This document shows positions 49,770 to 58,013 of a stretch of DNA of 64,000 bases, in pieces (the first letter of the stretch is position 1; each line of letters starts with the position of its first letter). The notes beneath the pieces were generated by a model. It was not told the DNA's origin and did not search any database. It saw only the letters and a program-made list of their open reading frames with translations. The DNA is from an archaeon (lineage in GTDB: Archaea > Thermoproteota > Nitrososphaeria > Nitrososphaerales > UBA183), in contig JAKASI010000001.1 in NCBI GenBank assembly GCA_021828185.1, positions 372,001-436,000 of the forward strand. Direction: 5' to 3'. The translations under genes were made by a program, and so were the position numbers.

Positions 49770-50201
49770 ATGGAGGGCAGGCAGTTCGGCATTGGGTTGG
49801 CTGCAGGCCTTCTGTTCGCCCTCGCGATAGTGGCTGTCTCGGGGGTCGCGGCCGCACCTTTCTCCGGTACCCCGGGCAACGGGTCATCATCCTACAATTC
49901 GCGGACTGCCACGACCACCGCGGCGAATTCGGGGGCTGTCTTCGGGGTGAGCACCACCTCGACGGCCCCGGTTGCGCCCTCGGTAGGCAACCTCACAGAC
50001 TCCGTCGGCAAGACGGTCAGCGGGGGAACCAACGGGCAGAGCTCTGGTTCCGTTCCATTCACCTCGAGCCTCGAGGGCATGGGCCAGCTCTCTTCGCTCT
50101 CGCTGGCGCTCGTCCTTGCGCCAGTCGTCGTCGCGATCCTCCTAGGTTCGCTGCTCTACCGACTCTCTCAACGCTCCCAAGAAGAGCCGGATCGGCCCTA
50201 G
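49770..50201 (+). CDS. Exported Ser/Thr-rich membrane-anchored protein
   Basis: A 143-residue protein with an N-terminal signal or anchor helix (FGIGLAAGLLFALAIVAVSG), a middle of about 75 residues rich in Ser, Thr, Gly and Asn with several NxS/T sites, and a C-terminal membrane helix (LSLALVLAPVVVAILLGSLL) with a charged end. The low-complexity middle is probably outside and could be glycosylated. No family is recognised. It lies 39 bases after the HTH-membrane gene. Confidence 0.65.
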   Translation: MEGRQFGIGLAAGLLFALAIVAVSGVAAAPFSGTPGNGSSSYNSRTATTTAANSGAVFGVSTTSTAPVAPSVGNLTDSVGKTVSGGTNGQSSGSVPFTSSLEGMGQLSSLSLALVLAPVVVAILLGSLLYRLSQRSQEEPDRP

Positions 50202-50219
50202 CTTCCAGTTGACCGGGGG

Positions 50220-50603
50220 CTACTTCGGGACCAAGAACTCTCTGCTGTTGGGTTCCTTCCCTTCCCACCGCTTCGACCAGGTAGCGAGCTCGCATAGTAT
50301 CTTGTAGACCTCGTGCCCTTTGACCGTGAGAGAGTACTCGATTCGTGGCTTGTCTTCGGCGTACACCCTCCTCTGGACGACGCCGAACTTCTCAAGTTGC
50401 GTCAGCCTCTCGGCGAGAGACGTCGCGCTTATCCCCTGGATGTGCCTCTTCAGCTCGTTGAACCGTGTCGGCTCGGTCTGGCCGAGCATGTGAATGGTGG
50501 GGAGAGTCCAGGTGCGGGTGATTTGGTTCCAGGTCTGGTGCACGATGGCGCACGAGTCGAGCGTCTTCTGGTCAAGCTGCTCTGACTTGGTCATGTTCGT
50601 CAT
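50220..50603 (-). CDS. HxlR-family transcriptional regulator
   Basis: A 127-residue winged-helix protein: WTLPTIHMLGQTEPTRFNEL, then KRHIQGISATSLAERLTQLE and VQRRVYAEDKPRIEYSLTVK. This order is diagnostic of HxlR (DUF24), which usually senses redox state or aldehydes. ATG 50603 is preferred to an upstream ATG because GTTAAAG and AGGAGG are correctly placed for it and the family start is near residue 20. It is divergent from the PPOX gene at 50773 and is therefore a candidate regulator of the PPOX-protease operon. Confidence 0.87.
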   Translation of the reverse strand: MTNMTKSEQLDQKTLDSCAIVHQTWNQITRTWTLPTIHMLGQTEPTRFNELKRHIQGISATSLAERLTQLEKFGVVQRRVYAEDKPRIEYSLTVKGHEVYKILCELATWSKRWEGKEPNSREFLVPK

Positions 50604-50772
50604 CGGCGGCTGGTTGCCTCCTGCGACCACTTTAACTTGTTCCCGTGAACGCCTCTCACGAGATGCGCGCACCACGGCGTTAGCCAGCACGAAGTAGAGT
50701 GGTACAGCAGAATTTGGCTGGTAAGGCATCGAATACTACCAGATTCTTAAAGGTCCTCCTTCCGCTCCGCCT

Positions 50773-51150
50773 ATGATCGAAAAAGAGCGCGCGCAGAGGC
50801 CTGCGCACGTCTTCAGCGAGGCCGAAGCCGAATTTCTCGCCGAGAATTTCATCGGCAGGGTCGCCACGTCTTCCCTGTCAGGACAGCCCCATGTGGTCCC
50901 CGTGGGCTATGAGTTCGACGGGAGCACCGTCGCCTTCGGCGGGTGGAACCTGACTCAGAGCCTGAAGTTCAGGAACCTGATGGCCAACAACAAGGTCGCG
51001 TTCGTCGTCGACGACGTCGTCTCGACCGACCCCTGGAAGGTGAGGGGGGTCGAGATCCGCGGGAGGGCGGAGCCTGCGACCGGGGAGGGCGGCGTGACGG
51101 TGATCAGGATAATCCCGCTCAATATTAGGAGCTGGGGGCTGGGGGACTGA
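50773..51150 (+). CDS. PPOX-class F420/FMN-dependent protein
   Basis: A 125-residue split-barrel protein: FIGRVATSSLSGQPHVVPVG, then FDGSTVAFGGWNLTQSLKFR and NNKVAFVVDDV. These match the pyridoxamine 5'-phosphate oxidase-like family, many archaeal members of which bind F420 or FMN. The C-terminus (IIPLNIRSWGL) is the usual family end. ATG 50773 follows TTCTTAAAGG by about 25 bases. The HtrA-type protease gene starts two bases after its stop, so they are an operon. Substrate unknown. Confidence 0.85.
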   Translation: MIEKERAQRPAHVFSEAEAEFLAENFIGRVATSSLSGQPHVVPVGYEFDGSTVAFGGWNLTQSLKFRNLMANNKVAFVVDDVVSTDPWKVRGVEIRGRAEPATGEGGVTVIRIIPLNIRSWGLGD

Positions 51151-51152
51151 TC

Positions 51153-52112
51153 TTGGCGCTCTCGGGTTTCGAAGACCAGGTCACGCAAGCCGTTGAGAAG
51201 CTCAGCGAAAGCATAGTCGGCATAAGCAGCATGAGGCTCGAGCGCCGCTTCTTCGGCATCGTCCCGCTCGAGGGCCAGGGTTCCGGGATAATCCTCGACA
51301 GGAGGGGCCTTGTGGTCACGAACAACCACGTCATCGACGGGGCCAGCCAGGTCCACGTGAGCCTGAAGGACGGAAGGACCTTCACAGGCGAAGTGGTCGG
51401 CTCAGACGGGGCCACCGACGTCGCGGTGATCCGGGTCGACGCGGACGACCTTCCTGCGGCTGAACTGGGGGACTCCGAGCTGCTGAAGGTAGGTCAGTTC
51501 GTGCTAGCAATCGGGAACGCACTCGCCCTCCCGGGAGGCCCGACGGTATCCTTGGGGGTGCTGAGCGCGAAGGGTCGCCCGCTGCCAGGGACCGATTTCA
51601 TCTTCGAAGGGCTCCTCCAGACCGACGCGGCAGTGAACCCGGGCAACAGCGGGGGCCCGCTGGCAGACCTCGATGGCCGCATCATCGGCATGACCACCAT
51701 GATGATTCAGTACGCCCAGGGGATGGGGTTCGCGATCCCCATCAACACGGTCAGGAAGATCGCCCAAGAGATCCTGGAGAACGGCCGTGTCTCCAGGCGC
51801 TGGATAGGAATCTCAGGGGTCGATGTGACCCCGCAGCTCGCCCGGAGGTACGAGCTGAGGTCCGAGTCAGGGTTCCTGGTGGCCGAAGTGGTGCCCCGCA
51901 GCCCCGCAGAACATGCCGGGATCAGGAACGGTGATGTGGTGGTGGGCGCCAACGGGAGCCAGGTCAGGAGGACAAAGGACCTGCTGCTCGCGATCTCGAG
52001 GGCAGGCGAGGGAGGGAACGTCCGGCTCGACATCGACAGGATGGGGAGACGGGGGTCGGTCGACGTCAGGCCCTCGGAGTCCCCGCCGGTCCAAGACCCC
52101 TACGGAAGGTAA
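51153..52112 (+). CDS. HtrA/DegP-type serine protease with one PDZ domain
   Basis: A 319-residue protease. The catalytic triad is H59 (VVTNNHVIDG), D89 (GATDVAVIRV) and S166 (AVNPGNSGGPLAD). A single PDZ domain occupies about residues 215-305 (GFLVAEVVPRSPAEHAGIRN, GDVVVGANG). There is no signal peptide or membrane helix, so it would work inside the cell, unlike most DegP proteins. Such proteases degrade or refold damaged proteins. TTG 51153 is used; it closely follows the PPOX stop. Confidence 0.92.
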   Translation: MALSGFEDQVTQAVEKLSESIVGISSMRLERRFFGIVPLEGQGSGIILDRRGLVVTNNHVIDGASQVHVSLKDGRTFTGEVVGSDGATDVAVIRVDADDLPAAELGDSELLKVGQFVLAIGNALALPGGPTVSLGVLSAKGRPLPGTDFIFEGLLQTDAAVNPGNSGGPLADLDGRIIGMTTMMIQYAQGMGFAIPINTVRKIAQEILENGRVSRRWIGISGVDVTPQLARRYELRSESGFLVAEVVPRSPAEHAGIRNGDVVVGANGSQVRRTKDLLLAISRAGEGGNVRLDIDRMGRRGSVDVRPSESPPVQDPYGR

Positions 52113-52127
52113 GGCAAGCGGCTCGGC

Positions 52128-53282
52128 CTAGGCGACCTTCTTCCTGAGCGCCTCTGCCCTGTCCGTCCTTTCCCAGGTGAAGTCGGGGTCTTCCCGCCCG
52201 AAGTGGCCGTAACATGCCGTCTTCCTGAAGATGGGCCTGAGCAGGTCTAGGTCCCTTATGATTATCCCGGGCCTCATGTCGAAGAATTCGCCGGCCACGT
52301 TGGTGATCCGCTCGTCGGAGACCTTCCCCGTCCCGAAGGTGTCGACCATGAAAGAAACCGGCTTCGCGACTCCGATGGCGTAGGCTATCTGGACCTGGCA
52401 CTTGTCGGCCAGCCCTGCCGCGACTATGTTCTTGGCGATATACCTGGCCATATAGCTCCCGGAGCGGTCAACCTTGGTCGGATCTTTCCCTCCGAAGCAC
52501 CCGCCTCCGTGGGCAGCCATCCCCCCGTACGTGTCGACAATGATCTTTCTTCCGGTCAGGCCCGAGTCTGCAAGAGTGCCACCGATCACAAACCTGCCCG
52601 TGCCATTGACGATGAACTTGGTGTCGCTGTCGATGAGCTCACCGGGAATGACCTGTTTGACGACCTTCTCGACAACATCGCTCTTCACTTGTGCCTCTCC
52701 CGCGCTTTCGTTATGCTGAGCGGCGACCACCACGGCCTCGACCCTCTGCGGTCTCCCGTCGTCGTACTCTACAGTCACCTGCGACTTGCCGTCGGGCCTT
52801 AGGTAGGGGATTGTCCCATCCTTTCTGACATCAGCCAGTCTCTTGACTACGCCATGGGCCAGCATTATCGGGAGTGGCATCAGCTGAGGGGTCTCCCTGG
52901 TCGCGTAGCCGAAGACCAACCCTTGGTCACCGGCCCCTATCTCCTCAATGGGCCTGTTGACCCCCATGGCGATGTCGGGGGACTGCTCCTCAATCGAAGT
53001 CAATACGCCGCAGGTCTCCCAGTCCAGCCCGTCCTTGGCGTTGTTGAACCCTATGTCCCTCAGGACGTCTCTGACCACCTGCCTGACGTTCACGTACGCC
53101 GAAGTGGTGATCTGGCCGGTGACCATGACTGTGCCCTGCATGATCAGGGTCTCGGCGTCCACCCTGGCGGCCCTGTCTTGCCTTAGGACTTCATCAAGAA
53201 TCGCGTCCGAAATCTGGTCGCTGACTTTGTCTGGATGCCCCTCCGCAACGCTCTCGGAAGTGAAGAGGTGCCGCCCCGCCAT
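52128..53282 (-). CDS. metK: S-adenosylmethionine synthetase, bacterial type
   Basis: A 384-residue enzyme that makes AdoMet from methionine and ATP. It follows the bacterial/eukaryal MetK sequence: [32 protein letters not shown] (ATP site) and [20 protein letters not shown]. The last stretch departs from the usual GGGAFSGKDP at two positions. Most archaea have the distinct COG1812 enzyme, so this copy was probably gained by transfer. It converges on the protease gene and is divergent from the HTH-CBS gene. Confidence 0.95.
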   Translation of the reverse strand: MAGRHLFTSESVAEGHPDKVSDQISDAILDEVLRQDRAARVDAETLIMQGTVMVTGQITTSAYVNVRQVVRDVLRDIGFNNAKDGLDWETCGVLTSIEEQSPDIAMGVNRPIEEIGAGDQGLVFGYATRETPQLMPLPIMLAHGVVKRLADVRKDGTIPYLRPDGKSQVTVEYDDGRPQRVEAVVVAAQHNESAGEAQVKSDVVEKVVKQVIPGELIDSDTKFIVNGTGRFVIGGTLADSGLTGRKIIVDTYGGMAAHGGGCFGGKDPTKVDRSGSYMARYIAKNIVAAGLADKCQVQIAYAIGVAKPVSFMVDTFGTGKVSDERITNVAGEFFDMRPGIIIRDLDLLRPIFRKTACYGHFGREDPDFTWERTDRAEALRKKVA

Positions 53283-53351
53283 CAGCAGTCAGTCCCGCTC
53301 TGAGGCACGGCCGTCGGGCTATAGTAATAGGTTAAATAGGCTCCTGAAAGA

Positions 53352-53371
53352 ATTATTCACAGAGGAATAAT
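53352..53371 (+). promoter_or_regulatory. Inverted repeat over the HTH-CBS start codon
   Basis: ATTATTC (53352-53358) and GAATAAT (53365-53371) are perfect inverted half-sites separated by six bases. The second overlaps the ATG at 53370. GGTTAAATAGG (53330-53340) is the upstream TATA box. This position could allow the encoded HTH protein to repress its own gene; AT-rich half-sites stand out in this GC-rich DNA. Confidence 0.5.
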
Positions 53372-53936
53372 GTCATCCCTCATCGAGCCGAGACAGCTGA
53401 GGAAGATACGGACGCAGCTCGGCTACACCCAGGGGGGTCTTGCGAAGGCCGCCGGGGTCAGCCAGTCCATCATCGCGAAGATCGAGGCCGGCTCGGTCGA
53501 CCCGACCTACAACACCCTTTCGGCGATTTCGCGCGCCCTCGTCGCAGGGAGCGCGGACAGGGGGAACAGGGCTTCTGCGATCATGTCCTCTCCGGTCATA
53601 GGCGTGCATGAAACAACGACCCTGGCCGAATGCGTGGACGTGATGAAGAAGAGAGGGTTCTCCCAGATTCCGGTCCTCTCAGGAAGGAAGATGGTCGGGA
53701 CGATTTCGGAGGGGCATATCATGAGCCTGGTCTCGTCGTCCCCTGACCCACGGGCAGTCCTGGGGGAGAGAGTCGGGGCCCACCTCCTCCCTTCCTTTCC
53801 GATTGTCGCAAGGGACACCCCTGTGGAGGCGCTCTTCTCCCTGTTCCGGTTCTTCCCAGCAGTAGTCGTGGGGTCTGCAGATCACCCTGAAGGCATAATC
53901 ACGAAGATTGATCTTCTGACTTCGGGACCCCGATGA
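53370..53936 (+). CDS. XRE-type HTH regulator fused to CBS domains
   Basis: A 188-residue archaeal regulator. The Cro/C1-type HTH spans residues 7-62 (LRKIRTQLGYTQGGLAKAAG, then VSQSIIAKIEAGSVDPTYNT). Two CBS motifs follow: SPVIGVHETTTLAECVDVMK with QIPVLSGRKMVGTISEGHIM, and a second ending VVVGSADHPEGIITKIDLL. The CBS pair probably senses an adenosyl ligand such as ATP, AMP or SAM. Its place divergent from metK, 87 bases away, makes SAM an attractive ligand, but this is inference. Starts at ATG 53370. Confidence 0.88.
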   Translation: MSSLIEPRQLRKIRTQLGYTQGGLAKAAGVSQSIIAKIEAGSVDPTYNTLSAISRALVAGSADRGNRASAIMSSPVIGVHETTTLAECVDVMKKRGFSQIPVLSGRKMVGTISEGHIMSLVSSSPDPRAVLGERVGAHLLPSFPIVARDTPVEALFSLFRFFPAVVVGSADHPEGIITKIDLLTSGPR

Positions 53937-54092
53937 GGGAAGCCCACCCGAGCCAGTCACGAATCTCCTTCTCCTCGCTCGCCTGATCTCGGCCTTCGTC
54001 TCCCTGAGCCGTTGGCTCGTGCTTCTTCAACCGATGGTCCTTCTCGCTTCTGCGAGACCGGCCACCCGTGTCCGCGCCCCGCCCAAGGGAGC

Positions 54093-55211
54093 CTAGTCTT
54101 CGCGCCAGCGGAAGAACTTCACGGCTAGGGCGAAGGTGATGACCGATATGACCACCAGGATGACGGAGTCAAGCAACGCGGGCCCGTAGTTCCTATAGAT
54201 CATCACGTTGTTCAGCCCGTCAATCATGTAGAACAGGGGAAGGACGTGGGCGACCTCCTGAAGGTACGCGGGCATGGAGTTGACGGGAAAGAAGGTCCCC
54301 GAAAGGAACATCATGGGGAACGTCACGAGATTGCCGACCACCGCGGCCGATTCCGGCGTGTTGGAGACGGTCCCGACCAACATCCCAAGAGAGACGAAGA
54401 AGAACGGCCCCAGCAGGAGGAAGACGCCGATTCCCCACGAGAGGGCGATGTGGGCTCCGAAGGCGTAGGTCCCGACTGCGGTCATCAGGATGAACGAGAG
54501 CACGGTGGTAGCGATGTACCAGATTATCTTCGACAGGAGCCATTCGGTCTTCGTGAGGGGTGTAAGCGAGAGGAGCTTGAACACCTTGTCCCTCCGGTAG
54601 GTGGAGGTGATGTTGACGAGGGCGAACATGGGGCTCGTAAGGGCCGAGAACCCGATCAGCCCGGGGATGAGGAAGTCGATGTACTTGAAGTTCGATTCCG
54701 CCGCTGTCCGTGAGGAGACCCCTATGACGCCCGTGCTACCGCGGAGGTTGAACGCGTTCACGACCTCCTGAGTTATCCCGGAGACTATGGCGCTCGTGGT
54801 CGACGCAGGGTTGCCGTAGAGAGTCACGTTCACTTGCCGGCTCGCTTCATAGGAGGCGCTGAATCCCTGGGGTATGACGACCCCGTCTGACGCCGACTTT
54901 GACGAGAGATACTGGGAGAAGTTCTGGGCCGTGGGAACAGGCCTCAGGCAGAGGCCCGACGTCGCCGAGGGGCTGCAGTTGTTCGACGTGCTGTTCAGAG
55001 CATTGATGAACGCTGACGAAATCGGACCGGAGTCGAGGTTCTGAACATACACGGTCGTCTGGCTGATCCCGCCTCCTGCGAAGATGGCTCCGAAGAGGAG
55101 TATCAGGATTATTGGGAAGACCAAGGTGAAGAAGAACCCCTCGCGGCTCCTCACGTTGCTCCTGGCGTGCACCTTCAGCTCCGCGAGCATCCTTCTGACG
55201 CTGAACGCCAT
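54093..55211 (-). CDS. ABC-2 type transporter permease
   Basis: A 372-residue permease with a first helix near residue 25-45 (GFFFTLVFPIILILLFGAIF), a large external domain of about 150 residues, and five helices in the second half. TFPMMFLSGTFFPVNSMPAY is the typical C-terminal re-entrant region. With the ATPase upstream it forms an ABC-2 exporter for drugs, lipids or other molecules. The gap to the ATPase stop is zero bases. This intact pair shows what the deleted system at 39188-39600 would have looked like. Confidence 0.9.
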   Translation of the reverse strand: MAFSVRRMLAELKVHARSNVRSREGFFFTLVFPIILILLFGAIFAGGGISQTTVYVQNLDSGPISSAFINALNSTSNNCSPSATSGLCLRPVPTAQNFSQYLSSKSASDGVVIPQGFSASYEASRQVNVTLYGNPASTTSAIVSGITQEVVNAFNLRGSTGVIGVSSRTAAESNFKYIDFLIPGLIGFSALTSPMFALVNITSTYRRDKVFKLLSLTPLTKTEWLLSKIIWYIATTVLSFILMTAVGTYAFGAHIALSWGIGVFLLLGPFFFVSLGMLVGTVSNTPESAAVVGNLVTFPMMFLSGTFFPVNSMPAYLQEVAHVLPLFYMIDGLNNVMIYRNYGPALLDSVILVVISVITFALAVKFFRWRED

Positions 55212-56120
55212 CTAGTCTGTCCCCTCCTCTTCCCCGACGAGCTTGAGGAATACGTCCTCGAGGCTGTCTCTCTTTACGGTGAGGTCCCCCCAGTGAGCTC
55301 CCGACTCCTCAATCGCTCCGAGGGCGACCATTGCGTCGTTCTTGTCTCTCAGGCGTATCGTAACCGACCCTGCGTCCCCCTCAGCCTGCAGCTTCGTGTT
55401 CTCTCTGAGATATCTGAGGAGGTCGTCCCCGGCCCTGACGACCATCCTCTGCCCCGACCCATACCTCGTCTCGATGTCGTCGGTCGTCCCCATCGCCACG
55501 ATCTTCCCGTGCTTCATGATCGCGACCCGGTCCGCGAGCTCTTCTGCCTCCTCCAGATAATGGGTCGTCAGCATCACCGTCCTCCCCTCACTCTTCAGCT
55601 TCCTGATCACCTCCCATACGGCCCTCCTCGCCTGAGGGTCGAGCCCGGTCGTCGGTTCATCGAGGAACACCACCTCAGGGTCGTTGACCAGAGAAAGCGC
55701 CATCCCCAGCTTCTGCTTCTGCCCCCCAGACAGGTTCTGGAACCAGATGTTGGCTGCGTCTTCAAGTATCACTCGGCGAAGCATCTCGTCGGGGTCCACC
55801 TTTCTTCCGAAGAGTGCCCCGTAGTACGCTATTGCCTCCCTGGGGGTGGGATAGTCTAGGAACTTGAACCCCTGGGGGATGACCCCTATCTTCTTGTGGA
55901 GGTCGTACCCGCTGTGCCAGGGGTCGAGGTCGAGGACCTTTGCAGTCCCCCCGTCCTGCTGCCTCAGCCCTTCAAGGATCTCGATGGTGGTGGTCTTCCC
56001 GGCTCCGTTGGGGCCGAGGAGGCTGAAGACCTCCCCCTTCCTGACCGAGAACGATATCCCGTCGACGGCCCGAAGCTGGCCGTAGTTCTTCTCGAGCGCC
56101 GTGACCTCGATGGCGGACAA
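55212..56120 (-). CDS. ABC transporter ATP-binding protein
   Basis: A 302-residue ATPase with Walker A LLGPNGAGKTTTIE (about residues 34-47), signature NLSGGQKQKLGMAL (about 129-142), Walker B PEVVFLDEPTTGLDP and the H-loop TTHYLEEAEE. A C-terminal domain of about 80 residues follows, as in DrrA-type exporters. It drives the permease encoded directly downstream. The start is TTG 56120. A small membrane protein gene lies upstream. Confidence 0.93.
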   Translation of the reverse strand: MSAIEVTALEKNYGQLRAVDGISFSVRKGEVFSLLGPNGAGKTTTIEILEGLRQQDGGTAKVLDLDPWHSGYDLHKKIGVIPQGFKFLDYPTPREAIAYYGALFGRKVDPDEMLRRVILEDAANIWFQNLSGGQKQKLGMALSLVNDPEVVFLDEPTTGLDPQARRAVWEVIRKLKSEGRTVMLTTHYLEEAEELADRVAIMKHGKIVAMGTTDDIETRYGSGQRMVVRAGDDLLRYLRENTKLQAEGDAGSVTIRLRDKNDAMVALGAIEESGAHWGDLTVKRDSLEDVFLKLVGEEEGTD

Positions 56121-56171
56121 CGAAACTCCCCCCTTCGCCTTTCTGTATTTACACAGTCGGGATTCTATCCT

Positions 56172-56396
56172 CTATGTGCTCGCCGGGGGCCCGCCCCACC
56201 GCCAGGGGCCGCGTCTCCACATCCTCCTGCCGAAAAGAAGCATGGCTATCCCTCCGAGGACCAGCGCCAAGCCGACGATTACCGCCAGGAGTTCCAAGAG
56301 AGTGACGATCACGCTCGCAATGAAGCTCGCCAGCAGGACAAGGACGGCGACCCCGACCAGGATCATCAGCGCCCCGGCGACCTGAGACCTTCGCAT
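56172..56396 (-). CDS. Small membrane protein, 74 aa
   Basis: A 74-residue protein with two close hydrophobic helices (GALMILVGVAVLVLLASFIA and LELLAVIVGLALVLGGIAML) and a basic, Trp-rich tail (GRRMWRRGPWRWGG). ATG 56396 is placed about 25 bases after GGATAAATAGC, a good leaderless start. It precedes the ABC ATPase gene by 51 bases in the same direction. No family is known to me. Confidence 0.65.
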   Translation of the reverse strand: MRRSQVAGALMILVGVAVLVLLASFIASVIVTLLELLAVIVGLALVLGGIAMLLFGRRMWRRGPWRWGGPPAST

Positions 56397-56465
56397 CGTT
56401 CGATGCACCGAGCGGCGCTATTTATCCTCACGAGCACTGCCGTGGTTAAGCAGAAGTCTGCTTCA

Positions 56466-56488
56466 CAGGGCCCCCGCTGAGGGCCCTG
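56466..56488. repeat. Perfect 8-bp inverted repeat
   Basis: CAGGGCCC (56466-56473) and GGGCCCTG (56481-56488) are perfect inverted copies around CCGCTGA. It lies between a divergent small membrane gene and the MFS gene, about 20 bases before the CTTTTATAG box of the latter. It could be an operator or a transcript-end hairpin. There is no poly-T tail. Confidence 0.4.
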
Positions 56489-56543
56489 GTCTCCACATGC
56501 TCGCAGACTCTTTTATAGCAAAGCGGAAGGGGGCGGCGAAAGT

Positions 56544-58013
56544 TTGCAAAACAGCCCAGCCGCGACCATGCCTCTTCCGGCTTCGAACGCGACGACCAGC
56601 CACCAGCTCAGGGCACTGATGGCCATGGTCGGGGTCGCCCTCCTGCTGAACTATGTCGAGACTATGATCATCCCTGGAATCCCTGTGATACAGAAGGACT
56701 TCTCCACGACCGAGAGCCTCGTCTCTTGGGTAACGTCGGCCTTCCTCATAGTCGGGAGCGCGGTCTCCCCTCTCTTCGGGAAGCTGGGGGACAGCTACGG
56801 CAAGAAGCGGATGTTCCTCGCCGCTCTGGTGTTCTACACAGCCGGCGTCGGGGTGGCGGGATTCTCGAACTCGATCTACTTCCTCATCATCGCCAGGGCG
56901 GTCCAGGGCATAGGGTTCGCGATTGTCCCCCTGGCACTGGCCATAATCGCAGAGACCTTCCCCAAGCAGAGGATCGCCACGGCCCAGGGGATCGTAAGCG
57001 CGACCTTCGCCATAGGGGCAGCGCTCGGGCTCATCATCGGTTCCTACGTCGTGCAGGACCTGGGATGGCAGTGGGCCTTCCACACCGCATTCCTGCTGAG
57101 CGTGGTCCTTTTCGCCGTCGTAGCCAAGTTCCTTCCCTCGGGGCACCCGGGGAGCAGGCTGAAGGTCGATTACGAAACCGTAATCCTGCTCATGGCTGGG
57201 GTGTCCCTCCTGCTGCTCTACCTCACGGAAGGTCCCTACGACGGCTGGACCAACCCATACAACCTTGGAGCCCTGGGGGTCGGAGCCGCCCTGACCATCG
57301 CCTTCTTCATCGCGGAGAGCAGGAAGTCCAACCCTCTCATACCGCTCCACCTCCTCAGGATCCGGAACGTGCTGGTAGCGAACATGACAGGGATCCTCTC
57401 CGGATGGGGGATGTTCATGCTCTTCTTCGCGGTGATCTACTACACTGAGGACAAGGTACCTCCGGCCCCCACCGGCCTCGGCCTCGACGTGATTTCGGCC
57501 GGGCTGACGATCGCTCCAGCCACGGTGGTGATGCTGGTGGGCGGGCCAGGGCTGGGGAAGATCGTCTCGAAGTATGGCCCCAGACCGGCGATGATCCTGG
57601 GGGGGCTGGTCGCCATCGCAGGGTTCTCGCTCTTCGTGTTCAACAGGGCTACGGCGACCGATGTCATGCTAGACACGGCCGTGTCGCTGATAGGGGCCGT
57701 AGGCATCATAATCCCGATCGTGAACATGGTCAGCGTCTCCCTCCCCGATGAGACCGTCGCCACCGGCCTTGGCCTGAATACGATGCTGAGGAACATAGGT
57801 GGGGCCATCGGGCCGGTGGTCGCCACCACGATCATGAGCAGCTACGCACTGACAGTCACAACGCCGGTGGGACGGTTCTCCTTCCCGACGGCGACGGCCT
57901 TCGACTACGTCTTCTACTTCGGAATCGCGTGCATGGTGGCCGTGGTCGTGATCTCGCTGGCGACCAAGAACTACGTTTTCGGAAAAGACATGCCTCCCGG
58001 AGCTGCCCCCTAG
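56544..58013 (+). CDS. MFS transporter, DHA2 family (14 TM)
   Basis: A 489-residue membrane transporter. VETMIIPGIPVIQKDFSTTE is the first helix and loop; motif A is GKLGDSYGKKRMFL; IGAALGLIIGSYVVQDLGWQ is the motif C region with the tryptophans that mark the DHA2 branch. About 14 helices are predicted. Drug or metabolite export with proton exchange is likely. TTG 56544 fits a TATA box at 56510-56518; ATG 56568 is also possible. It converges on the NRAMP-like gene with a four-base overlap. Confidence 0.9.
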   Translation: MQNSPAATMPLPASNATTSHQLRALMAMVGVALLLNYVETMIIPGIPVIQKDFSTTESLVSWVTSAFLIVGSAVSPLFGKLGDSYGKKRMFLAALVFYTAGVGVAGFSNSIYFLIIARAVQGIGFAIVPLALAIIAETFPKQRIATAQGIVSATFAIGAALGLIIGSYVVQDLGWQWAFHTAFLLSVVLFAVVAKFLPSGHPGSRLKVDYETVILLMAGVSLLLLYLTEGPYDGWTNPYNLGALGVGAALTIAFFIAESRKSNPLIPLHLLRIRNVLVANMTGILSGWGMFMLFFAVIYYTEDKVPPAPTGLGLDVISAGLTIAPATVVMLVGGPGLGKIVSKYGPRPAMILGGLVAIAGFSLFVFNRATATDVMLDTAVSLIGAVGIIIPIVNMVSVSLPDETVATGLGLNTMLRNIGGAIGPVVATTIMSSYALTVTTPVGRFSFPTATAFDYVFYFGIACMVAVVVISLATKNYVFGKDMPPGAAP

